A DNA stretch of 23,009 bases, taken from the NCBI GenBank assembly GCA_934746785.1, contig CAKVFO010000044.1, positions 1 through 23,009 on the forward strand, given 5' to 3'. Numbering within the stretch: the stretch's first letter is position 1; every line of letters begins with the position of its first letter. Positions 8,110 through 14,811 of this stretch are shown one piece after another. The notes beneath the pieces were generated by a model. It was not told where the DNA came from. It was given only the letters and a program-made list of their open reading frames with translations, and ran no database searches. A program made the position numbers and the translations under genes. Source of the stretch: an uncultured Clostridium sp. GTDB lineage: Bacteria > Bacillota > Clostridia > Clostridiales > Clostridiaceae.

Positions 8110-9503
8110 TGAAATATAAAATTGAAAACTTAAGAGATATTACAGATAGTAGAGAAATATTGCAATCTTCTCCTAAGGGATTTAGTAAGATTATGACTTA
8201 CATAATTCTTGCTTTGTTATCATCTATAATAATTTGGTCCCTTTTTGCCCATAAGGAAGTTTCAATTATAGCTTCTGGAGTAGTAAGACCAGCAAGTAAT
8301 GTTAATAAGGCTGCCAGTAGTCTGGCGGGAAATGTAAGTGAGATAAATGTTAAAGATGGTGACAGGGTAAATAAAGGAGATACTTTAGTGGTTATAAATG
8401 GGAGTCAATATGAACTTCAAAAAGAGGTTTTACAAAAAAGCCTTGATTATAAAAATAAGACTATTGATTTAAGTAACAAGTTAAAACAATCTATATTGGA
8501 TAATGAAAATAAATTTAATTCTGATAATGATGATGAGAAAGAGTACAGTAAAAAGTATGAATTATTTCAACAGAATTTAAATTCATCTGATAGTAAGAAT
8601 TTACTATATGAGGATCAGAAGAATGAACTTAATAATAAAATAGCTGATTTGGAGCTGCTGAAGAAAGGTATTGAAGAAGAAAGAAATTATTTTAATGAAA
8701 GTAATTCTCTTTATTATCAATACAATGATTATATTATAGGAGTAAAGAGTTGTGATGAACAGATAAAAGCTTACAAAGATAAGATAGATTTATCACAAAA
8801 TAATAATGTTGATATTACAGAGGCTAGAAATGAGTTGCAGATTTATACGGCAGAGAGAGAAAAATTGAAAAATACAGCTATAATGAAGGTGACAAAGGAA
8901 ATTGAAGAGGATAAAAGTAAGTTGTCTCAGCTGCAAGTTTCATCAACTACTGGAACATATAAAGAACAGTATATATCAAATCTTGAGAGCACTATATCTA
9001 CTATTCAAAGCAGTATAGATGAAGTAAATATGAATTTAGAGGTTATAAATTCGCAATTAGATGCAGCAAGCATTAAAGCAGCTAATGATGGAATAGTTAA
9101 TATGATTTCAGATATTACAGTAGGAGATTTTGTTCAAAGTGGAGAGGAAATAGCATCCATAGTTCCAGAGAATGAAGGGAATTTTCAAGTAGATGTATAT
9201 ATAAATAATCAGAGCTTTGGCAATATAAAAGAAGGACAGGATGTTATGATTGAACTAGCTTCCCTTCCTTCAAGTGAATATGGATATATAAAGTCCAATT
9301 TAGAAAATATAAGTATAGATGCTAAGAATAGTAAGGATGCTTCTTATTATACGGCTATATGTCCATTTGATGAAATATCTTTAACCAGTAAAAAGGGGGA
9401 AGAGGCAGAGATAAAAAATGGAATGATAGCAGAAGTAAGAATAATTAGTAGAAAGGTTACATACTTTAAGTATTTATTAGAGAAGATGGATATATTAAGT
9501 TAA
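8109..9503 (+). CDS. HlyD-family membrane fusion / secretion adaptor
   Basis: This 464-residue partner of the upstream ABC exporter links the transporter to the exterior across the thick Gram-positive wall. It has a short cytoplasmic N-terminus, one membrane helix at about 27-46, and a first half-lipoyl/barrel segment (A-G-N-V-S-E-I-N-V-K-D-G-D-R-V-N-K-G-D, about 73-91). A long charged coiled-coil hairpin covers about 105-330. The second half-lipoyl segment (A-A-N-D-G-I-V-N, then V-G-D-F-V-Q-S-G-E) is followed by a beta-barrel C-terminus. The ATG overlaps the transporter TGA by one base. A perfect hairpin terminator follows, so the operon has just two genes. Clostridial bacteriocin exporters commonly use this ABC plus HlyD pairing. 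Confidence 0.9.
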   Translation: MKYKIENLRDITDSREILQSSPKGFSKIMTYIILALLSSIIIWSLFAHKEVSIIASGVVRPASNVNKAASSLAGNVSEINVKDGDRVNKGDTLVVINGSQYELQKEVLQKSLDYKNKTIDLSNKLKQSILDNENKFNSDNDDEKEYSKKYELFQQNLNSSDSKNLLYEDQKNELNNKIADLELLKKGIEEERNYFNESNSLYYQYNDYIIGVKSCDEQIKAYKDKIDLSQNNNVDITEARNELQIYTAEREKLKNTAIMKVTKEIEEDKSKLSQLQVSSTTGTYKEQYISNLESTISTIQSSIDEVNMNLEVINSQLDAASIKAANDGIVNMISDITVGDFVQSGEEIASIVPENEGNFQVDVYINNQSFGNIKEGQDVMIELASLPSSEYGYIKSNLENISIDAKNSKDASYYTAICPFDEISLTSKKGEEAEIKNGMIAEVRIISRKVTYFKYLLEKMDILS

Positions 9504-9516
9504 AAAAATATTAGAG

Positions 9517-9561
9517 AAAGTTGCTATACATCACTTATAGTGATGTATAGCAACTTTTTTT
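9517..9561 (+). terminator. Strong Rho-independent terminator
   Basis: A perfect 18-bp stem pairs 9517-9534 with 9540-9557 around a 5-nt loop, followed by a T run and flanked upstream by A-rich sequence. It separates the exporter operon from the polysaccharide operon and could act in both directions. Confidence 0.92.
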
Positions 9562-9600
9562 ATATAATTTAATCAGTGTTAATTTTGAATAGATGTTTCC

Positions 9601-9629
9601 TTAACAAATTATATGAATGATGGTATAAT
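9601..9629 (+). promoter_or_regulatory. Near-consensus sigma-A promoter of the polysaccharide operon
   Basis: TTAACA (9601-9606), a 17-bp spacer and TATAAT (9624-9629), preceded by TG one base upstream (extended -10). Initiation near 9636 leaves a leader of about 68 nt. No further strong promoter or terminator was seen before 22647, so it may drive the whole cluster. Confidence 0.75.
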
Positions 9630-9703
9630 TGTACGTAGATTGTCGAAAAAAGAGTGTTTTATTTTTAAAATTATAATTTGATAAAAATGGCGGGGGTGTA
9701 GAT

Positions 9704-10315
9704 GTGAATATTAGTATCTATGATATTTCTAAAAGACTTATAGATATAGTTTTATCTTTATGTGGATTAATTATATTAAGTCCTTTATTAATAATAGTTG
9801 CAATATTAATTAGATTTGAAGGTAAAGGTAATGTGATTTTTGTACAAGATAGGGTAGGACTTAACGGGGAAATTTTTAAAATGTACAAGTTCCGTTCTAT
9901 GGTTTGTAATGCAGAAGAATTAAAAAGGGAGTTATTAATTCAAAATGAAATGAGTGGTCCTATGTTTAAAATAAAAAATGATCCTAGGATTACTAAGGTT
10001 GGCAGAGTTATAAGAAAGACCAGTATTGATGAACTTCCGCAGCTTTTTAATGTTTTAAAAGGTGATATGAGTCTTGTAGGACCAAGACCATCTCTTCCAA
10101 GTGAAGTTGAGAAATTTGAAGATTGGATGATGAAAAGATTAAGTGTTAAACCAGGACTTACTTGCTTCTGGCAGGTGTCTGGAAGAAATAATATTGAGTT
10201 TGAAGAATGGATGAAGATGGACATTAAGTATATCGAAGAAAGAAATATATTTGTTGACTTAAAGTTAATATTTAGAACTTTTTTTGTTTTATTTGGTGAT
10301 GAGCATGCTAGTTAA
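9704..10315 (+). CDS. Initiating undecaprenyl-phosphate sugar-1-phosphate transferase (PglC/WbaP-type)
   Basis: This membrane enzyme starts repeat-unit assembly by moving a sugar-1-phosphate from a UDP-sugar to undecaprenyl phosphate at the inner face of the membrane. At 203 residues it is the short, PglC-like form: one N-terminal hydrophobic segment (about 12-38) and the catalytic domain. Family motifs are V-I-F-V-Q-D-R-V-G, Y-K-F-R-S-M, I-R-K-T-S-I-D-E-L-P-Q-L-F-N-V-L-K-G-D-M-S-L-V-G-P-R-P and K-P-G-L-T-C-F-W-Q-V-S-G-R. The GTG start at 9704 is about 7 nt after a GGGGG-type ribosome site; an ATG two bases earlier is out of frame. It is the first gene after the promoter, as is common for this enzyme class. 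The sugar transferred cannot be read from the sequence. Confidence 0.9.
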   Translation: MNISIYDISKRLIDIVLSLCGLIILSPLLIIVAILIRFEGKGNVIFVQDRVGLNGEIFKMYKFRSMVCNAEELKRELLIQNEMSGPMFKIKNDPRITKVGRVIRKTSIDELPQLFNVLKGDMSLVGPRPSLPSEVEKFEDWMMKRLSVKPGLTCFWQVSGRNNIEFEEWMKMDIKYIEERNIFVDLKLIFRTFFVLFGDEHAS

Positions 10316-10349
10316 TAAATATTTAAATAAGAAAACGGAGGAAAAAGTA

Positions 10350-11579
10350 ATGGGAATTTTAAATGTGATAGGGTTAGGTTATATAGGACTTCCAACAGCA
10401 TTAATGTTTGCTTCAAATGGCATAGAAGTAGTTGGAACAGATCTTAATGAAAAGTTAGTTAATACATTAAATAGTGGAAGATTAACATTTGAAGAAAAAG
10501 GGATAGAAGATATATTTAATAAAGCTGTTAATTCAGGTATTAAGTTTAGCACAGAATATATAAAAACAAATAAATATTTAATTACTGTACCAACACCTTA
10601 TATGGCAGATAGCAAAAAGATAGATGCTGAATATGTTATAAGTGCAACAAAACAAGTTATGGAGGTATGTGAAAAAGGTACAATCCTTATAATAGAATCT
10701 ACAATTTCACCTGGGACAATTGATAGATATGTAAGACCTGTAATTGAAGAAAAGGGATTTGTAATAGGAGAAGATATACATTTAGTACATGCTCCTGAAA
10801 GAATAATACCTGGAAATATGATTTATGAATTAGAGTATAATTCAAGAACAGTAGGCGCAGATAATAGAGAAGTTGGAGAGGAAGTAAAGAATCTTTATAA
10901 GAGTTTCTGTAAGGGAGATATAGTAGTTACGGATATTAAAACAGCAGAAATGAGTAAAGTGGTAGAAAATACTTTTAGAGATATAAATATAGCTTTCGCA
11001 AATGAATTAGCAAAGATATGTGATAAAGAAGGTATGGATGTTTATGAACTTATAAAAATTGCAAATAAGCATCCAAGAGTTAATATATTAAGCCCAGGAC
11101 CAGGGGTAGGAGGACACTGTATATCAGTAGATCCATGGTTCTTAGTAGGTGATTATCCAGACCTTGTTAATATAATTTTATCAGCAAGAGAAGTTAATGA
11201 TGGAGCTCCACAATATGTATTTGATAAAATTCATAGAATTATGAAAGAAAATAATATAAATGATTTTTCTAAAGTAGGTTTATATGGATTAACTTATAAA
11301 GAAAATGTTGATGATATGAGAGAAAGTCCAACACTTCAACTACTTGAAAGATTTGAAAAATATAATATAAGTAATTTTAAGATTTATGATCCAATGATAA
11401 AAGAACAAAAATTTGATACTCAATGTACAAGTTTAGATGAATTTTTGGATGGATTAGAATTAGTAGTTATTCTTGTTGGGCATGATGAAATTAAAATTAA
11501 AGAAAATGTCTTAAAAGAAAAAATTGTTTTTGATACAAGAAATATAATTAACAATGTAGAAAAATTATACAAAATTTAA
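10350..11579 (+). CDS. wecC: UDP-N-acetyl-D-mannosamine dehydrogenase
   Basis: Oxidises UDP-ManNAc to UDP-ManNAcA with NAD+ in two steps. The 409-residue protein has the Rossmann motif G-L-G-Y-I-G-L-P (8-15), V-P-T-P, E-S-T-I-S-P-G-T, A-P-E-R-I-I-P-G, and K-V-V-E-N-T-F-R-D with the family lysine. The catalytic cysteine is Cys257 in G-P-G-V-G-G-H-C-I-S-V-D-P-W-F, the form typical of WecC rather than UDP-glucose dehydrogenase. ATG 10350 is chosen because GGAGG (10337-10341) lies 8 nt upstream; an in-frame ATG at 10284 lies inside the previous gene and has no such site. No UDP-GlcNAc 2-epimerase (WecB) is in the window, so UDP-ManNAc must come from elsewhere. A related UDP-hexosamine substrate remains possible. 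Confidence 0.88.
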   Translation: MGILNVIGLGYIGLPTALMFASNGIEVVGTDLNEKLVNTLNSGRLTFEEKGIEDIFNKAVNSGIKFSTEYIKTNKYLITVPTPYMADSKKIDAEYVISATKQVMEVCEKGTILIIESTISPGTIDRYVRPVIEEKGFVIGEDIHLVHAPERIIPGNMIYELEYNSRTVGADNREVGEEVKNLYKSFCKGDIVVTDIKTAEMSKVVENTFRDINIAFANELAKICDKEGMDVYELIKIANKHPRVNILSPGPGVGGHCISVDPWFLVGDYPDLVNIILSAREVNDGAPQYVFDKIHRIMKENNINDFSKVGLYGLTYKENVDDMRESPTLQLLERFEKYNISNFKIYDPMIKEQKFDTQCTSLDEFLDGLELVVILVGHDEIKIKENVLKEKIVFDTRNIINNVEKLYKI

Positions 11580-11606
11580 TTTATAAGCTATAGAGTATAT
11601 AGATTA

Positions 11607-11801
11607 TTAAAGATACCGTTAAGCATAATATTTATAAAATATATAGGACATAAAGGTGCAGTTCTTGTAGCAAGTATAGTATCAACTATTTCGATAGGTA
11701 TTTATGTGTGTATACTTTTTGTATTAAGATGTAATGAAATTAAATATATAATAAGTTTTAAAAAGAAGGATGAGGATAAATTATATGGGGAATATATATA
11801 A
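11607..11801 (+). pseudogene. C-terminal remnant of a polysaccharide flippase (MurJ/Wzx-like)
   Basis: In frame, this stretch reads L-K-I-P-L-S-I-I-F-I-K-Y-I-G-H-K-G-A and continues with A-S-I-V-S to a stop at 11801. It closely parallels residues from about 397 on in the intact flippase encoded at 12307 (I-P-L-S-I-I-L-I-K-I-I-G-Y-K-G-A), and the DNA also matches, sharing ttaagcataatatt. No start codon with a ribosome site and no upstream membrane domain remain, so about 85 percent of the gene is missing. Its end overlaps the start of the next acetyltransferase by 17 bases, which suggests that an ancestral operon had flippase and acetyltransferase genes coupled. It fills most of the otherwise empty gap after wecC. 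Confidence 0.7.
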
Positions 11802-12230
11802 TTGGTATAAGGTTGAAAATAATTTGTACAAAAAAAGGTACCACTATTACCTAAAGTAATAAAATTTTTAATAAGAATTCTATTTACTGCTGTTATTCCA
11901 TATGAAACAGAAATAGGTGAAGGTACTAGATTTGGATATGCAGCTATGGCAATAGTTATACATAAGAAAGCAGTAATAGGAAAGAATTGCAGAATAAGTC
12001 AGGGAGTAACTATAGGAGGCACTCCTAATAGAGTTGAACTTCCAGTAATAGGGGATAATGTTTATATTGGTGCAGGAGCTAAGATTATTGGAAATATAAA
12101 AATTGGAAATAATGTGGTAATTGGGGCAAATTCAGTTGTAATTACTGATATACCAGATAACTGTGTGGCTGTTGGGATGCCAGCAAAAGTTATTAAAGAG
12201 GGTATAGATATTAATAACTATATAAGTTAA
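11785..12230 (+). CDS. Serine acetyltransferase-like hexapeptide-repeat protein, frameshifted in an A-tract
   Basis: A left-handed beta-helix acetyltransferase that probably O- or N-acetylates a sugar of the polysaccharide using acetyl-CoA. Hexapeptide repeats are clear (I-G-K-N-C-R-I-S-Q-G-V-T-I-G-G, V-I-G-D-N-V-Y-I-G-A-G-A, I-G-N-N-V-V-I-G-A-N-S-V-V), ending V-G-M-P-A-K-V-I-K; His in I-V-I-H-K is the likely catalytic base. The natural start is ATG 11785 with GAGG at 11772-11775 (M-G-N-I-Y-N-W-Y-K). That frame hits a stop soon after an A7 run (11830-11836). One more A would connect it without a stop to K-V-P-L-L-P-K and into the helix domain. Only ATG 11946, inside the domain and without a ribosome site, opens the present frame (94 residues). 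It is broken, switchable or a sequencing error; the CBM2 gene shows the same type of lesion. Confidence 0.72.
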
Positions 12231-12306
12231 AGAAATTTATAAAAAAGGAGAATAAATCATTTAAAGAAGTAATATAAAATATAGAAATGTTATAGGAATG
12301 GGATAA

Positions 12307-13869
12307 ATGAAAGAAGATAAAACAAAAGGATTTTTAAGAATAACATTAATAGTTATGATTGGTAATCTTTTAACTAAAGTTATAGGAATGCTTAGAGAAG
12401 TTTATTTAGCTAAATATTATGGGGCAGGAATGTATACAGATGCATATATAATTGCAAATAATATTCCTTCTATAATATTTGGAGTAGTGGGTGTAGCCCT
12501 TGCATCTTCATTTATTCCTATATATTCAGAGGTTAATGAAAGAGATGGGAAAAATGAAGCTGTTAAGTTTACAAGTAATTTAATAAGTATATTACTTGTT
12601 GGCTGTACTATTATAACTATATTTGGAGAAGTATTTACAAAGCAGTTTATATCGATTTTTGCTATGGGTTTCCAAGGCGAAACGTTAGATTATGCAATTA
12701 AGTTTTCTAGAATATTAATGCCATGTATATTTGTCATGGCATTAATGAATGTAGCAGGAAGTTTTTTGCAGGTAAATAATGATTTTAAGGTAATAGGATA
12801 TGTGTCTATACCCTGCAATATAATAATAATTTTAGCTACTATTTTTTCATATAAATTAGAAAATATATACATATTAATTTTTGGAACGTTAATAGGTTCT
12901 TTTATTCAATTAGTTTATTACTATCCATTTATAAAGAGAAATGGATTTAAATTTAAGTTTAGAATTGATTTGAAAAATAAGTATATAAGACAGCTATCCA
13001 TAGTAATTATTCCAGTTATATTAGGAGAAGCAGTAAATGAAGTAAATAGAATAGTAGATAAAACTTTAGTTTCGGGATTAGATACAGGAAGTATATCAGC
13101 ATTAAATTATGCAGATAAGTTGATAGGAGTTTTTACTGGTGTTTTTGTTGTATCTATTACAACTTTAATATATCCAAAGTTATCAAAATTGATAGCAGAA
13201 AATAATAGGGATGAATTTAATCAAATATTAAAAAAATTTATTAATGTAATAACACTTATGGTAATACCAATTATTGCAGTTATATTAGTTTTGTCTCCAT
13301 TTATTGTGAAATTGGTATTTGAAAGAGGAACTTTTGATTCAGAAAGCACAAAGATGACATATGAAGCATTAAATTGTTATGCAATAGGGCTATTAGGAAT
13401 ATCAATGAGAGATATATTAATAAAAGTATTTTACTGTTTAAAAGATACTAAGACCCCTATGGTTAATGGAGTGATATGTTCGTTTTTAAATATTCCTTTA
13501 AGCATAATATTAATCAAAATTATAGGATATAAAGGAGCTGCATTAGCTACAAGTATAGTTTCAATAGTATGTGTGTTAAGACTTATGTATCAGATAACAA
13601 AAAAGGTGGAAGGAATAGATTTTAAAGATTCTATGATATGTATACAGAAATCACTAATAGCAATTATTGTTCCTTTTGTTGGATTAAAATTCTTTTTTGA
13701 TTATTTAATGAGTTTTGAAATTAATATGATTTTAAATGTGTTTATACTTGGCATAGCGGTTCTAGTGGTACTTTCTATATATGTTGGATTGCTAATTCTT
13801 TTGAAAAGTAAAGAAGCATTAAATTGTCTTAATTTTATAAGGAGAGATGGAATAAGAAATGAAAAATAA
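12307..13869 (+). CDS. MurJ/MviN-family lipid-linked oligosaccharide flippase
   Basis: A polytopic membrane protein of 520 residues with about 14 predicted helices, in the MOP superfamily. The N-terminus has the MurJ-like pattern G-N-L-L-T-K-V-I-G-M-L-R-E and A-Y-I-I-A-N-N-I-P, with later F-E-R-G-T-F and K-V-F-Y-C-L-K-D-T-K-T-P, all typical of MurJ rather than of the classical Wzx families. In this setting it most likely flips the undecaprenyl-linked repeat unit outward (the Wzx role); a housekeeping lipid II flippase role is less likely because it sits within the polysaccharide operon. The ATG at 12307 follows GGAATGGG closely. The 3' end overlaps the next gene by 11 bases. A remnant of a related flippase lies upstream at 11607. 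Confidence 0.85.
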   Translation: MKEDKTKGFLRITLIVMIGNLLTKVIGMLREVYLAKYYGAGMYTDAYIIANNIPSIIFGVVGVALASSFIPIYSEVNERDGKNEAVKFTSNLISILLVGCTIITIFGEVFTKQFISIFAMGFQGETLDYAIKFSRILMPCIFVMALMNVAGSFLQVNNDFKVIGYVSIPCNIIIILATIFSYKLENIYILIFGTLIGSFIQLVYYYPFIKRNGFKFKFRIDLKNKYIRQLSIVIIPVILGEAVNEVNRIVDKTLVSGLDTGSISALNYADKLIGVFTGVFVVSITTLIYPKLSKLIAENNRDEFNQILKKFINVITLMVIPIIAVILVLSPFIVKLVFERGTFDSESTKMTYEALNCYAIGLLGISMRDILIKVFYCLKDTKTPMVNGVICSFLNIPLSIILIKIIGYKGAALATSIVSIVCVLRLMYQITKKVEGIDFKDSMICIQKSLIAIIVPFVGLKFFFDYLMSFEINMILNVFILGIAVLVVLSIYVGLLILLKSKEALNCLNFIRRDGIRNEK

Positions 13870-14800
13870 AGTTTGTATAATATCTGTTTATTTTGGTAAG
13901 TTCCCGAATTACTTTCAGTTATTTTTAAATTCATGTTCTAGGAATAAAGAATTTGATTTTATGATTTTTACTGATTGTAAATGTGAGTATGAATATGGAG
14001 ATAATGTGAAAATAGTTTATACTACTTTTGATGAATTAAAAAGAGTTATTAATGAGAAGATGGGATTTGAATGTAATATAGTTAAACCTTATAAATTATG
14101 TGATTTCAAACCGTTTTTTGGAGTTATATTCCATGAATATTTAAAAGAATATACACATTGGGGACATTGTGATTTAGATATGATTTTTGGTAACTTGAAA
14201 AAGTTTATAAGTGATGAAGTATTGGATGAACATGATAAGATATTAAGACATGGTCATTTAACAATATATAAAAATAATAGTGAAGTAAATGAAAATAGTA
14301 AGCTTTCCTTTAGTAGAGGAAATTATAAGTTATTTTTACAAAGTGAGTATCATTATGGTTTTGATGAATCTGCTGGTATAAATAAAATTTATGAAGAGAA
14401 TAATATAAAACAATGGGGAGAAATGATTTTTGCAGATATTAATATTTTATCTCAAAAAATGCGTATAACTGCTAAGAAAAATTTTGAAGATCAGTATTTT
14501 ATATATGATAAAGGTGTAATTAATCAAGTATATTATGAAAATAATGAAAGAAAAGAAATAGAACATGCATATATTCATTTGCAAAAAAGAAAAATGACTT
14601 TATATAAGGACTTAGAAGAACTTGGAGAAAAATATATAATAGGTCATGATGGTTTTTACAGTATAGATACAGATGAAGAAATATTAAAAGTTACTAAAAG
14701 TCAACAAATAAAAAGATATGTAAAGTTTAAGATTATGATTATAAAAGATAAGATAACATGGAACTTTAAATGGAGAATCATAATGAAGGTAAAAATGTAG
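13859..14800 (+). CDS. DUF6625-type putative glycosyltransferase
   Basis: A soluble 313-residue protein resembling the DUF6625 family found in capsule and exopolysaccharide clusters. The N-terminus V-C-I-I-S-V-Y-F-G-K-F-P-N-Y and F-M-I-F-T-D form a nucleotide-sugar-binding-like fold. H-W-G-H-C-D-L-D-M-I-F-G (about 102-113) supplies a D-x-D motif as in metal-dependent GT-A enzymes. Next come R-H-G-H-L-T-I-Y-K and, near the end, A-Y-I-H-L-Q-K-R. The ATG overlaps the flippase 3' end by 11 bases with GGAGAG upstream, so translation is coupled. Donor and acceptor are unknown; the transferase role is inferred from fold motifs and context. Confidence 0.7.
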   Translation: MKNKVCIISVYFGKFPNYFQLFLNSCSRNKEFDFMIFTDCKCEYEYGDNVKIVYTTFDELKRVINEKMGFECNIVKPYKLCDFKPFFGVIFHEYLKEYTHWGHCDLDMIFGNLKKFISDEVLDEHDKILRHGHLTIYKNNSEVNENSKLSFSRGNYKLFLQSEYHYGFDESAGINKIYEENNIKQWGEMIFADINILSQKMRITAKKNFEDQYFIYDKGVINQVYYENNERKEIEHAYIHLQKRKMTLYKDLEELGEKYIIGHDGFYSIDTDEEILKVTKSQQIKRYVKFKIMIIKDKITWNFKWRIIMKVKM

Positions 14801-14811
14801 AGGATAAACAA

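Noticed and set aside
10284..10349. In-frame upstream ATG for wecC
   Set aside because: It lies inside the sugar transferase gene and lacks a ribosome site; ATG 10350 has GGAGG at the right distance and begins directly at the Rossmann motif.
14770..14811. Upstream ATG for the polymerase-GT4 fusion
   Set aside because: It overlaps the previous gene by 31 bases with no ribosome site; ATG 14812 has AGAGG 8 nt upstream.
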